From: Poriferisodalis sp965215815
Lineage (GTDB): Bacteria > Actinomycetota > Acidimicrobiia > Acidimicrobiales > Poriferisodalaceae
Assembly: GCF_965215815.1 (NCBI RefSeq)
Contig: NZ_CBDCEO010000013.1
Coordinates: 992,001-1,056,000, forward strand
Length of the DNA stretch: 64,000 bases
Direction: 5' to 3'
The number at the start of each line of letters is the position of its first letter. Within the stretch, counting starts at the first letter, position 1. Shown piece by piece: positions 17,031 to 26,353 of the stretch. A program made the translations under genes and the position numbers. Below the pieces are notes generated by a model, which had not been told where the DNA came from, made no database searches, and worked only from the letters and a program-made list of their open reading frames with translations.

Positions 17031-18302
17031 GTGACCCACACACTGGCGTGCGACGTGCTCGTCGTCGGCGGCGGGCCTGCCGGCTGTGCCGCTGCCTACT
17101 GGTCGGCACGCGCGGGGCGCGACGTCGTGCTCATCGAGCGCGCTAGCTATCCACGCGAGCGCGTGTGCGGCGATGCGCTCACTCCAGTCGCGGTGGGCGA
17201 ACTCATCGACATGGGCTGCGATCCCAGCGCCGCGCGCTGGCACCGGCACCTTGGGCTGCGCATCACCGCCCACGGTCAGAGCCTCGAGGTGCCTTGGCCC
17301 AAAGGTGAGCAGTGGCCTGGTTACGGCGTCGTCGTGCGCCGACCGAGGCTGGATGCCCTGATGTCGGCCCGAGCCCAATCCGCGGGGGCACGCGTGCTGA
17401 CGGGCACAGAGGTCACGGCTCCGCTGATCACCGATGGTCACCTGCGGGGATGCACTGCGATCGCCACCGGCGCGGGCAGTGCGCGCCAAGGGCCGATGGC
17501 AGCCCATGCCCGCTATGTGGTAATCGCTGACGGGCCGCGCTCGAACTTCGGCCGGGCGCTCGGAACCGTGCGAACCCGGACGTACGCGCAGGGTTTGGCG
17601 ATGCGCGCGTATTACCCCACGCCGCGCCATGCCGAGCCGTGGATCGAGTCGGTCTTCGCACTCACCGATCATGCAGGCAGCCAATTGCCGGGCTATGGCT
17701 GGGTGTTCCCGGTCGGCGATGGCACCGCAAATGTGGGCGTGGGTCTGCTCAGCCATCACTACGGCAACGAGGCCATCTCGCTCGAACGCCTCTTCGAGCA
17801 GTGGACCACCCAGATTCCTGATCGTTGGGAGATCGACCCCGCTGGACTGCATTCCGCGCCAGCAGGTGGCCGACTGCCAATGGGAGGGTCGGTGCGGCCG
17901 CGCTCGGGGCCGAATTGGGTGGTGGTCGGCGATGCGGCCGGCAGTGTCAACCCTTGGAACGGCGACGGCATCGGCCCGGCGCTGACAACGGGTCGGCTGG
18001 CCGCTGAGGTCATCGGTCGAGCACTCGACACCGACGACGGCCTCGAGCTGCGGCACTACGAGGCCGCGCTGGCTGCCCGTTGGCAGCGGTACCACCACCT
18101 CGGCCGGCTGACGACGCGCGCACTCGGTCAGCCCGGTTTGATGCGGAAGCTGACGCAGCTTGCGATTCGCTCCCCCAGGATGGGGAACCTGGCCATGCGC
18201 GTCTCGACCGACCTGCTGGCGGCCAAGGCTGGTCCCATCGGCCCCCGCGGCATCTACCGGGCGGCCTCGGGGGTGGCGCGACTCTGGCGAGACCGCACCT
18301 AG
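17031..18302 (+). CDS. geranylgeranyl-reductase-family flavoprotein (likely menaquinone side-chain reductase)
   Basis: FAD-dependent reductase, 423 residues. The Rossmann motif VVGGGPAGCAAAYWSARAG is near the N-terminus, RVCGDALTP follows as in geranylgeranyl reductases, and the second FAD motif GDAAGSVNPWNGDGIGPAL lies near residue 300. Next to respiratory genes, reduction of the isoprenoid chain of menaquinone (MenJ-like) is the best guess, but chlorophyll- or archaeol-type substrates belong to the same family. GTG start. Its 3' end is duplicated twice downstream (21308-21697, 30378-30562). Confidence 0.85.
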   Translation: MTHTLACDVLVVGGGPAGCAAAYWSARAGRDVVLIERASYPRERVCGDALTPVAVGELIDMGCDPSAARWHRHLGLRITAHGQSLEVPWPKGEQWPGYGVVVRRPRLDALMSARAQSAGARVLTGTEVTAPLITDGHLRGCTAIATGAGSARQGPMAAHARYVVIADGPRSNFGRALGTVRTRTYAQGLAMRAYYPTPRHAEPWIESVFALTDHAGSQLPGYGWVFPVGDGTANVGVGLLSHHYGNEAISLERLFEQWTTQIPDRWEIDPAGLHSAPAGGRLPMGGSVRPRSGPNWVVVGDAAGSVNPWNGDGIGPALTTGRLAAEVIGRALDTDDGLELRHYEAALAARWQRYHHLGRLTTRALGQPGLMRKLTQLAIRSPRMGNLAMRVSTDLLAAKAGPIGPRGIYRAASGVARLWRDRT

Positions 18303-18521
18303 AGCACTAGCGGACAGGGGCCCTCGGGCTTTCCAACCGTGGCGATAGTCGATGGATGTCTGATGGCGGTCACCGTTGGTGCCGACCACCGCGACTCGGC
18401 GGAATCGTGAGTCCTCCTGGTCGTCGATTCGCGGCGTACCGAGGGATTCCCCAATGAATCAATCTCATGCTGGTAGACATCTGCATTCATGTTTGCCGCG
18501 CGGCGCGCATAGGAGTTCAGC

Positions 18522-21071
18522 ATGCAGAAGACTTGTCTGTCAGACCCCCCTCCCCCTCGCATGAGGCGCGCATGTGGCGCAGTGCTGACCATCGCATTCC
18601 TGTTCTCGAGTCTGGTACTGATCCCGGCCGTCGCAGCGCAAACCGCGACCGTGCCGTCCGAGCCGTACGCAGTGCGGATGTTCGCGAACCACAGCACGAT
18701 CACCGTGCTGTGGGGGGCACCTGACGACAGCAGCGCATCGTCGGTCACGAAGTACAGGGTGCAATGGCGCAACCTGACCGCGAGTGAGGGCTGGCCGACC
18801 GGCAACGACTTTGGCGATGCACACCGGCAAGTCGAGATCACTGATCTGTCGAACCTGTGGTATCGGATCACCGACCTCACTAACGGTGCCGATTACCACG
18901 CGCGTGTTGCAGCAGTAAACGTTCACGGCATCGGACCGTGGGATGAGTCCTCGAATTTCAGCAACTTCGGAAGGCTGAGGGCCCCCAGCACGTTCTCCAC
19001 GCTGTCGATGCCGCCGACTGATATCACGCTGGCGCCAGGTGATGGGGCAATCACCGCGACGTGGGGCGCGCCGAACGACGACGGCGGCGGCGAGTCTGAC
19101 AGCTACCGGCTGGAATGGCAGGAGCTGGACGGCGCCGGTGAGCCGGTTGGTCTAACGGACCTTGAGGATCGGATCTCCAATCTGTCCCACACCATCTCCG
19201 GCCTGACGAACGGGACCACCTACCGGGTGCGGGTTGCCGCGTTCCACACCCGACTGAGTGCGGGTCGCTTCACGCCGTGGCTGGCAGCATCGCCGACTGA
19301 TACTGCCTCGCCGCCGTCAGTGACGTATTCCGCGCCTGCCGATCCATCGCCGTCAGTGGCGCCACAACCGCCGGATGGCTACCGATCAGCAGGAGGCCAC
19401 GGCGTCGGCATCGTCTGGTGGTATGAGCCGCCGGACACTGACACGGTTCCCGGAGACGGCGGCAGCCCGGTCACGAGCTACACCTTGCAGTGGAAAACGG
19501 GCGCGGACGCCTGGCCGACGGGCAGCAGCTACGGCATCGCCGACCGGCAAGTCCGGATCGACGTGCCGGCATCGCTTGTGGACAGCCAGGCCGGCTCCGT
19601 GCTCGACTACCTCATTCCGGGACTAGACGACGGTGCGACCTACACGGTGCGGATAGCGGCAACAAACAGCGCCGGCCAGAGCGACTGGGACGAGCGGACC
19701 ATCCGGTTGCGAGGCCATCCGCCCTCGGAACCTCGAGGATTCTGCCTGAAGGTCAACTATGGCGGCATATCTGTGCTGTGGGACGTGCCGGTCGACCATG
19801 GCGGAGATCGCATCACGGGATACGCCGTTTCCTGGAAGCCGCTCGGCGCAGCCGGGTATCAAGACCAAGACCGCGATTCCGTCAGTGGGAGCAGCCCTCA
19901 GCACATGATCGATGTGACCACAGCAATGCTGGTGACGGGCGAGTCCTATGCCGTGCGCGTTCGTGCCAAGAACCGCTATGGGGCGGGCCGCCACGTCGAC
20001 GAGCTGACGATTGCGTATGACACTGGCGCCAAGGCAGGCACCTGCCCGACCGCACCGCCATCCACGTCGCCAACTACATCGAATCGAGATGTTCGACGGT
20101 CTCCAGCGCCCCAGAATCCTCGCCCGACAATCACGCGCTTCAGCGGCCCAGATCGCTATGCGACCTCGTTGGCGATAGCGCGAAGAGTGGCGCGCGACAC
20201 CAGCGGAAGCACCGTTGTGCTGGTTTCGGGCGAAAGCTGGGCTGACGCGGTGGCTGCTGCAGGGTTGGCGGGACGGCTGCGCGCGTCGATTGTGCTCGTC
20301 CCCAAAGAGGGACTCGACAGCGACGCGCTGAGATTCTTGTCCCAGACCGGTGCCAGAAGGGTCGTGGTCGTCGGCGGCGAAGCGGCCGTGCCGGCCTCGA
20401 GCTTGGCAGGTTTAAGCCCCGGCGTCACTGTGGAACGCGTCTCTGGCTCTGACCGCTACGCGACCTCCGCGGCAGCGGCACGCCGTCTCGGATCCGGGGG
20501 CTGGCTCAAGGACTTCGGCCGGGTCGCATTCGTGATCAGCGGCGTGTCGCACGAACACGGCATCTCGATTGGCCCGGTCGCAGCGCGCGGCGGACACCCA
20601 GTCCTGTTGACGCGCTCCGATCGCCTGCATCCCGATGTCGAGGCGTATCTGGCCTCGGGCGCGGTCACCCATGCCATCTTGGTGGGCAACGAGGCTGCCG
20701 TGGACGCCGGTACAGCCCAGACCATCGCCGATCTGGGGCTTCAGGTCACTCGTCTGGCCGGAACAGATCCATATGCGACCGCGATCGCCGTGGCGAAGTT
20801 CGCCATTGGCGGGTCCGAAGCCGGGCCAGGCGCGCAGTGTTACGGCACCTCGGTGGTCGGTCTCGCGGCGTTGGCGAGCTCGATGGATGCGTTGAGCGCA
20901 GCACCGATGCTTGGCAAGTCATGCGCTCCGCTGCTGCTGAGCTCGCCTGAGGGGCTGACGCATGCCACCAAGCGGTACCTGCTCGCGCTGATTCGAGAGT
21001 ACGGCGTCGCCGTGCATGTCATTGGAGGTCAGGCTGCCGTTCCGGCGTCCGTCGTCGCGTCGTTCCGATGA
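18522..21071 (+). CDS. secreted fibronectin type III / cell-wall-binding repeat (CWB2) protein
   Basis: Surface protein, 849 residues. A signal peptide (about residues 1-40; hydrophobic CGAVLTIAFLFSSLVLIPAVAA) precedes about four FN3 domains (roughly 45-145, 160-260, 285-395, 400-500), each with the LTNGxxYxxRVAAxN-like strand. A Ser/Thr/Pro linker leads to three CWB2 repeats (about 525-615, 615-715, 720-849), starting at RFSGPDRYATS, RVSGSDRYATS and RLAGTDPYATA. CWB2 domains hold proteins on the cell wall. AGGAG lies seven bases before the ATG. It is the first gene of the accessory block and probably serves adhesion or recognition. Confidence 0.88.
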   Translation: MQKTCLSDPPPPRMRRACGAVLTIAFLFSSLVLIPAVAAQTATVPSEPYAVRMFANHSTITVLWGAPDDSSASSVTKYRVQWRNLTASEGWPTGNDFGDAHRQVEITDLSNLWYRITDLTNGADYHARVAAVNVHGIGPWDESSNFSNFGRLRAPSTFSTLSMPPTDITLAPGDGAITATWGAPNDDGGGESDSYRLEWQELDGAGEPVGLTDLEDRISNLSHTISGLTNGTTYRVRVAAFHTRLSAGRFTPWLAASPTDTASPPSVTYSAPADPSPSVAPQPPDGYRSAGGHGVGIVWWYEPPDTDTVPGDGGSPVTSYTLQWKTGADAWPTGSSYGIADRQVRIDVPASLVDSQAGSVLDYLIPGLDDGATYTVRIAATNSAGQSDWDERTIRLRGHPPSEPRGFCLKVNYGGISVLWDVPVDHGGDRITGYAVSWKPLGAAGYQDQDRDSVSGSSPQHMIDVTTAMLVTGESYAVRVRAKNRYGAGRHVDELTIAYDTGAKAGTCPTAPPSTSPTTSNRDVRRSPAPQNPRPTITRFSGPDRYATSLAIARRVARDTSGSTVVLVSGESWADAVAAAGLAGRLRASIVLVPKEGLDSDALRFLSQTGARRVVVVGGEAAVPASSLAGLSPGVTVERVSGSDRYATSAAAARRLGSGGWLKDFGRVAFVISGVSHEHGISIGPVAARGGHPVLLTRSDRLHPDVEAYLASGAVTHAILVGNEAAVDAGTAQTIADLGLQVTRLAGTDPYATAIAVAKFAIGGSEAGPGAQCYGTSVVGLAALASSMDALSAAPMLGKSCAPLLLSSPEGLTHATKRYLLALIREYGVAVHVIGGQAAVPASVVASFR

Positions 21072-21306
21072 CCTCGGTGGTGTGGGCGAGGCTGACGAAC
21101 ATCGCTTCGTAGGCACCAGGCGCGAATGCCACCCCACGAGCCAGCAGCTCGGCGTGCAGTCGGGCGTAGGCCTGCTCGTCGGTCGTGCGGGCGTCGTCGT
21201 AGTCCGCCGGCACCCAGCCTGGTTCGGGAGCCCAACCGCAGTACAGGCCGACGAGGGTGTCGACCTGGCAGACGATCGCGTCGAACCCAGCGTCCGCAAG
21301 GACGTC
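21072..21306 (-). pseudogene. hemL 3' fragment
   Basis: Read on the minus strand, this encodes ADAGFDAIVCQV and then DYDDARTTDEQAYARLHAE up to SLAHTTEVI, the C-terminal ~75 residues of glutamate-1-semialdehyde aminotransferase. It resembles the copy at 37181 more than the one at 27785. The fragment lacks the catalytic part and breaks off at both ends: on one side at the stop of the CWB2 gene, on the other directly against the flavoprotein fragment. It is a non-functional remnant of rearrangement. Confidence 0.85.
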
Positions 21307-21307
21307 A

Positions 21308-21697
21308 TTGGGTCGTGGTTGGCGATGCGGCCGGCAGCATCAACCCTTGGAACGGCGATGGCATCGGTCCGGCGCTGACAACGGGTCGGCCGGCTGCTGA
21401 GGTGATCGGACGAGCACTCGACGCCGACGGCGGCCTCGAGCTGCGGCACTACGAGGCCGCGCTGGCTGCCCGTTGGCAGCGGTACCACCACCTCGGCCGG
21501 CTGACGACGCGCGCGCTCGGCCAGCCCGGTTTGATGCGGAAGCTGACGCAGCTGGCGATCCGCTCCCCCCCGGATGGGGAACCTGGCCATGCGCGTCTCG
21601 ACCGACCTGCTGGCGGCCAAGGCTGGTCCCATCGGCCCCCGCGGCATCTACCGGGCGGCCTCCTCGGTAGCGCGGCTCTGGCGAGACCGCACCTGAC
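21308..21697 (+). pseudogene. flavoprotein (geranylgeranyl reductase) 3' fragment A
   Basis: Near-identical to 17917-18302 of the intact flavoprotein gene. It starts abruptly inside the gene after a short attgggt match and encodes GDAAGSINPWNGDGIGPAL onward. A C homopolymer has seven C where the intact gene has five C then A, which shifts the frame at ALRSP/DGEPG. Homology ends at the stop codon. Same orientation as the intact gene. Confidence 0.9.
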
Positions 21698-21747
21698 CAC
21701 CCCAGACTGTCCTCACCATCCCCTATCCCATCGTCATCACCCTGGTC

Positions 21748-21805
21748 TATTTTGCGGTATAAAAATAGGATATTTTGCGGTACTCATAAGGTATATTCTG
21801 CGGCA
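21748..21805 (+). promoter_or_regulatory. three 12-bp direct repeats at 23-bp spacing before DUF4143 ATPase gene 1
   Basis: TATTTTGCGGTA occurs at 21748-21759 and 21771-21782, and a variant TATTCTGCGGCA at 21794-21805, exactly 23 bases apart. The last copy reaches the A of the ATG at 21805. The AT-rich stretch differs from surrounding DNA. A possible -10 (TATATT, 21792-21797) would place transcription start at or beside the ATG, so the mRNA may be leaderless and the repeats may be operator sites for self-control. Confidence 0.65.
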
Positions 21806-23082
21806 TGGAAACGACTCCGCTTTCGCCCGCAGACTATGTTCCCCGAGTCGTCGACCAGCAGATGCGAGCGCTGCTGCGGACCGCACCGGCCGTGGTCGTG
21901 GAAGGCCCGCGTGCGTGCGGGAAGACATGGACCGGCCGGATGTTCGCCAACAGCATGGTGCGATTCGACCAACTCGAGGCGACGCGCCTGGCGTTGACCG
22001 TCAACCCGGCTTCGTTTCTCGTCGGCGACACGCCACGGCTGCTTGACGAGTGGCATCTGGCCGACGGTCTGTGGAACGCGATGCGTCACGCGTGTGACGA
22101 CCGAGGTGCGAGCGGCCAGTTCATCTTGACCGGCTCAGTGAAACCCGTCGTAGCGGTCACCGACCACAGCGGAGCGGGTCGCGTCGCGCGGCTGCGAATG
22201 CGCCCGATGTCGCTGTGGGAGTCCGGTGACTCGACCGGCGTCGTTTCGCTGGCGGGCCTGCTCGCTGGCGACATCTGTGCAGCCGATCCTTGCGAAGCGG
22301 ATCTCACCCGCATCGGGGAATTGATCTGCCGCGGCGGCTTTCCGCGTCTCGTCACGATGGATCCACTCGATGCGCGGGCGCGCCTGCGCGATTACCTGCA
22401 CGACCTTTCTCAGATCGACCTGGTGACGGGCGACACCGCGGCTCACGACCCACACAAGATGTTTGCGTTGTTCACCTCGCTCGCCCGCAACGAAGCGACA
22501 TCAGCCGCGCTGACGACCCTGGTCAACGACACCGCGAGCTTTGGCGGGCCGTCAGATCGCGACACGGTTAGCCGATACCTCGACAGGCTGACCGATGCAT
22601 TCGTCATCGAGCCATTGCCAGCATGGTCAACGCACCTGCGCAGCACGGCAACGCTTCGTTCCAAACCGAAGCGTTACTTCGTCGACCCGTCCCTCGCGAC
22701 CGCCGCACTGCGGGCCTCCCCGGACGGCTTGGTCGCTGATCTCGAAGCGCTCGGCTTGCTGTTCGAGTCTCTGGTCATCCGAGATCTTCGTGTCTACGCC
22801 GGGGCCTTCGGTGCCGATGTCATGTATTACCGCGACAGCAAGGGCCTGGAAGCTGATGCGATCATCACGCAAGGTGCCGGCGACTGGGCCGCCGTCGAGA
22901 TCAAACTCGGCGGTACCGCCGCCATCGAAGCAGCGATCACATCGCTGCGCTCTTTGCGCGCCAGGGTCGACCCCCGACGCGCCGGCGAACCTTCGCGCCT
23001 CATCGTCGTCACAGCGGTAGGCCGAGCCTTCGAGACCAATGACGACATCGCCGTCGTGCCCATCACCCACCTCCGCCCCTGA
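21805..23082 (+). CDS. AAA-type ATPase with DUF4143 domain (copy 1)
   Basis: 425 residues. Walker A is EGPRACGKTWTGR near residue 32, a Walker B-like RLLDEWHLAD follows, and FILTGSVKP is the sensor strand seen in this family. The C-terminal DUF4143 part has GLEADAII with a later AAVEIKLGG, matching a PD-(D/E)xK nuclease-like arrangement. The role of this family is unknown; members often occur in mobile or defence-rich regions. A more distant relative is at 33544. It starts 107 bases after flavoprotein fragment A. Confidence 0.85.
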   Translation: METTPLSPADYVPRVVDQQMRALLRTAPAVVVEGPRACGKTWTGRMFANSMVRFDQLEATRLALTVNPASFLVGDTPRLLDEWHLADGLWNAMRHACDDRGASGQFILTGSVKPVVAVTDHSGAGRVARLRMRPMSLWESGDSTGVVSLAGLLAGDICAADPCEADLTRIGELICRGGFPRLVTMDPLDARARLRDYLHDLSQIDLVTGDTAAHDPHKMFALFTSLARNEATSAALTTLVNDTASFGGPSDRDTVSRYLDRLTDAFVIEPLPAWSTHLRSTATLRSKPKRYFVDPSLATAALRASPDGLVADLEALGLLFESLVIRDLRVYAGAFGADVMYYRDSKGLEADAIITQGAGDWAAVEIKLGGTAAIEAAITSLRSLRARVDPRRAGEPSRLIVVTAVGRAFETNDDIAVVPITHLRP

Positions 23083-23129
23083 ACTGTCCACCATCGGTCC
23101 CGATGTGCGCTCGCAGTCTTGGGCCTCAG

Positions 23130-23186
23130 AATGGCGGGCCAGCGGCGGGACTTCCGGTTGTGAACGGCGAGATGACCGGACGCAAG
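23130..23186 (+). repeat. 57-bp direct repeat, left copy
   Basis: Matches 26678-26734 with one mismatch, in the same orientation. The two copies bracket the helicase 1 gene and the vapBC pair. Both are followed by hicBA sequence, so they are the upstream flank of a hicBA unit. Confidence 0.9.
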
Positions 23187-23474
23187 GCGAGACGTTGAAG
23201 GATCTCGAGGAGCGTCTGCGCGATCTCCACGCGGATCTGACGAGCGGTGAACTGCCTGGAGTCCGCCACGTCGCCGATCTCACGCTGGTGTGAAGCGGGC
23301 TGAGCTGGTCAGGCGAATCCGCGCGACAGGGTCGGTCTCGGTTCGGCATGGCTCGAAACACGACTGGTATCGCGCCCCAATATCGGCGCGTATCAGGCGG
23401 TGCGCGCCATAACGAGATCAATGAGCGATTAGCCAGACAGATCATCAAGCAGCTCAGCCTGCCAAGCGATTGAC
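23187..23474 (+). pseudogene. hicBA remnant (copy 3)
   Basis: The hicB part retains only the C-terminal ~35 residues (LEERLRDLHADLTSGELPGVRHVADL); its start is deleted, the break being at the end of the 57-bp repeat. The hicA part begins at GTG 23290 and reads VKRAELVRRIRATG up to HDWYRAP, after which the frame shifts, the rest of HicA (HNEINERLARQIIKQL) continuing in another frame to 23474. Comparison with 26836-27209 makes both lesions clear. Non-functional. Confidence 0.88.
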
Positions 23475-23484
23475 AGCTGAGTTT

Positions 23485-25902
23485 CTAGGTGGCCGGGACG
23501 CGGATGGCCTCAAAGTGATCGCGGCCTGCGTCGATCAGCGAGTGAGGCTTCTCGCTGCACACGACGTAGAGCGCGTCGCGAGCACGGGTCATGGCGACGA
23601 AGAGCTTGGTGGCGGCGAGCGCCTCTGCATCGGCGCGCTCGGCGGGAGGGAACTTGTTGGAGGCCGTGAACGGCCATGCGCCGTGCGACACACCGAGCAG
23701 AAAGACGACCTTGAACTCCAGGCCCTTCGCCCGATCGAAGGTCCCCACCTTGACCTCTTCGGACGCCTTGCCAGCGAAGTCCTTCAGGTTGATACAGCTC
23801 AGGCCGGCCTGCTCCAGTACCGAGATCGCCGCATCGACCCGGCTGTTCGTGGCCGCAAAGACACCGAAGTCACCCAGACTCAGCGCTGGGTTCGTTGCGG
23901 CGAGCAAGGTGATTTCTTCCACCACGTACCGGCGCTCATCGCCTTGATCTGCGGCGATCACGAGGCGCGGCGTCACACCGTCACGGTGAGTTTCCCATTG
24001 CACATCAGCGCGTCGCCGCGGCCGCGCTGATGTCGGCACCGCAGATGCTGAGCCAGACGGTTCGTCGTCTGTCTCGTCGCTGAGATCGTCAATTTCCTGC
24101 GCGCCGGTACAGGCCATGGCTGCCTCGATGATCTGACGCGTGTTTCGGTAGTTGACGACCAGCACTTCGCTGCGGCCTCGAACTTCAATGCCCGCATCAC
24201 TCAGTGCGAAGCCTCCGGGATAGACACGCTGGGCGGCATCGCCGACAATCAGCAGCGAGTTGTGGCCAAGCACGAAGCCGTGCCCTTCGCCGGTCTCGTA
24301 AGGGACGCGTTCGGCCACCAACGCGCTCAGCAGCTCTAGGCCAATCTGGGTCAGGTCCTGCGATTCGTCGACAAGCACGGCGCGGTATCGAGGCTGCGGG
24401 AGCGATCGCACGTAGTCACGCGCTCGGCGGATGCGGTCATCGAAGTGTTCGAGGCCCTTATCCGCCATCATTTCGCGCCATGCGAGATGGAGGTCCCACA
24501 TCTGGTCGCGCACGGGTTGCTGGAACGCAACTTCGCGGCCATGGCGCCTGACCTTGCGATAGGTCTCCAAGTCTCCGATGTCACGCCCGATGATGACCTT
24601 GGTCACCTCGTCGATGAGGTAGTCGTCGGAGAGTCCCAGCACGTGCAACGGCGAACCGGGTCGAACCACGTCGCGCTTCGCCCGCGCGAACGCGCTCTTC
24701 GACTGCGAGATGTTGACGCTCGCCTGAGGGCCACCGCAATGCTCGTCGATCTCTTGGCATAGGCGGTCCGCGAGCTGGTCAATATTCGTGAACTCGACCG
24801 ATCCCGAGACCGACGTGGGCAGCCTCAAATACAGACTCCCGAGCACGGGCGGCAGGCTTCGGATGAAGGTCGTGAAGAGGATCGGCCGGGGTTCCTCGCC
24901 GAATATCCCTTCTTGCAACGGGCGCTTGGCCAGCCAGGCCGCTCGATGCAGTGCCACGGTGGTCTTGCCGGTACCCGCTGATCCGCTTACCCGGGCAGGG
25001 CCAGTGAAGTCGCGTTCGACGATGTCGCGCTGCGAGGGGTGCAGAAAGATCATCCAGTCTTCGATAGGAGCTTCGGCGAGGCGCTTGACTTCGTCGGCGT
25101 TCAGCGTGATCGACAGCGCGGCCGCGGCACCACGCTCGGTGATGTCTCGAGCGAACTGCTCGACAGCCGCTTGCTCTGCTGTGGTCAGTTGATCGCTGCG
25201 CCATTGGTCAGGATGAACCTCGTGCAGTTCAAACAAAAGTTCGAGCAGCGAAAGTCGCAAGGCGATGTTGTCGTCGCCCGGCCAATGACGCAGTAGCACG
25301 TCGTCCCCGTCAAGATCGGTCGCCCGAACCAGCGCCTCCGTCTGATCGGTGCTCACGCCACCGAACTCGTCTCGCACCTTGAACATGTCGAGCACGTCTG
25401 CGGCAGACCACATCCACAGCAGCGGTCGTTGCGGCTCGTCCTTCGTCGGCAGGTGTTCTTGAGGCTCTTGGACATACGGGTCCGTCTTGGCGTGGCGTTC
25501 TGTTGACGGAAGGCCATCTTCAACCGGCTCGCTTGCGGGCATCGCCTCGGTCGGTGGCGGCGAAGTCGGCAGGGTTCTGATGCGCTCGGCCCGCTCATAG
25601 ACCGCGTCGTGATGACCGGCGTGAACCAGCTCGCTCGTTGCTCCGAGGCGCCGGAGCAACAGGCGCAGATCTTTAGATGCCCGTGCGGACCACAGCCAAT
25701 CGACTGAACTCCTGACGTTCAGCTTCTTGAGCTTCAATCCGGGATGCGATGGGTCCTCGGCGAGCTGTCCCACTGCATCCCAAACGCTGATCTGTTCGTT
25801 CCTGGTGAGTTCGTGCACCGAGTTTCGAAACCCAGGCGCGAGTCGCAGATCGAGGGAGACATGCACCGTCGTGCTCGACACGAGCGATGAGGTTAGGCCC
25901 AC
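23485..25902 (-). CDS. RelE/ParE-like domain fused to UvrD-type SF1 helicase (copy 1, intact)
   Basis: 805 residues. The first ~110 residues resemble RelE-type toxins or their helicase-linked relatives: GLKLKKLN, LWSARASKDLRLLL and a GHHDAVYERAERI ending. A linker of ~150 residues leads to a complete SF1 helicase: motif I SGSAGTGKTTVAL, II VLVDESQD, III VGDAAQRVY, IV NYRNTRQI, V TFDRAKGLEFKVVFLLG and VI VAMTRARDAL. Likely ATP-dependent nucleic-acid motor, cytoplasmic. GTG start. It lies tail to tail with the hicA remnant. Whether the toxin-like domain is an active RNase or a binding module cannot be told. Confidence 0.87.
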   Translation of the reverse strand: MGLTSSLVSSTTVHVSLDLRLAPGFRNSVHELTRNEQISVWDAVGQLAEDPSHPGLKLKKLNVRSSVDWLWSARASKDLRLLLRRLGATSELVHAGHHDAVYERAERIRTLPTSPPPTEAMPASEPVEDGLPSTERHAKTDPYVQEPQEHLPTKDEPQRPLLWMWSAADVLDMFKVRDEFGGVSTDQTEALVRATDLDGDDVLLRHWPGDDNIALRLSLLELLFELHEVHPDQWRSDQLTTAEQAAVEQFARDITERGAAAALSITLNADEVKRLAEAPIEDWMIFLHPSQRDIVERDFTGPARVSGSAGTGKTTVALHRAAWLAKRPLQEGIFGEEPRPILFTTFIRSLPPVLGSLYLRLPTSVSGSVEFTNIDQLADRLCQEIDEHCGGPQASVNISQSKSAFARAKRDVVRPGSPLHVLGLSDDYLIDEVTKVIIGRDIGDLETYRKVRRHGREVAFQQPVRDQMWDLHLAWREMMADKGLEHFDDRIRRARDYVRSLPQPRYRAVLVDESQDLTQIGLELLSALVAERVPYETGEGHGFVLGHNSLLIVGDAAQRVYPGGFALSDAGIEVRGRSEVLVVNYRNTRQIIEAAMACTGAQEIDDLSDETDDEPSGSASAVPTSARPRRRADVQWETHRDGVTPRLVIAADQGDERRYVVEEITLLAATNPALSLGDFGVFAATNSRVDAAISVLEQAGLSCINLKDFAGKASEEVKVGTFDRAKGLEFKVVFLLGVSHGAWPFTASNKFPPAERADAEALAATKLFVAMTRARDALYVVCSEKPHSLIDAGRDHFEAIRVPAT

Positions 25903-25951
25903 CCGTTGTCGCCAGCCGTGCTCGGTGCGCCAAGAGCTCCGGTTCGTGCGC

Positions 25952-26353
25952 TCAGGCCCCGATCAGCAGCGTCGCGTCGGGGCGGAGCAGCGCGAGGCCG
26001 CGATCAAGGGTCGCGACAACGCCACCGTGGTGCTCGGCCAGCGCCGCAAGGTAGGCGTCGGTGACTTGCCGGTGGCCGATGACCCCACGCAGTGACGCAT
26101 CCCCGTAGCCGAGGTTGTCGGGCCAGAAGACATGATTCGGTTGCCGTGAGATGGCTTCGAGTGCCGTGAGAGCAGCTTCTGCGGATCTGCCTTCTCGGAT
26201 CAACAGTCGCAACAGCGCTCCCTGGGTAATCGGGCATGTGGCAACCACACCTTGATGCTGCGCAAGCCACGAGTGCGCCATGCCGTGATGCACATGGCTC
26301 GGCACCGTCAGTGCGATCAGCAGATTGCTGTCCGCCAGCGCCACGTTCACCAT
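25952..26353 (-). CDS. VapC-type PIN-domain toxin
   Basis: 133 residues from ATG at 26353. The PIN acidic residues are visible in VALADSNLLIALT (first Asp), TDAYLAALA (Asp) and VVATLDRGLA (Asp). PIN toxins are Mg-dependent RNases that stop translation when released from the antitoxin. It overlaps the antitoxin gene by a few bases, the usual antitoxin-first order. An in-frame extension to 26416 was rejected because it covers the antitoxin end. Confidence 0.88.
   Translation of the reverse strand: MVNVALADSNLLIALTVPSHVHHGMAHSWLAQHQGVVATCPITQGALLRLLIREGRSAEAALTALEAISRQPNHVFWPDNLGYGDASLRGVIGHRQVTDAYLAALAEHHGGVVATLDRGLALLRPDATLLIGA

Noticed and set aside
17001..17040. Alternative upstream starts of the flavoprotein at repeated gtgaccca
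   Set aside because: The GTGs at 17003 and 17017 are not in frame with the gene; only 17031 is.
16953..18389. 478-residue minus-strand ORF opposite the flavoprotein gene
   Set aside because: No motif; the plus strand encodes a complete FAD enzyme.
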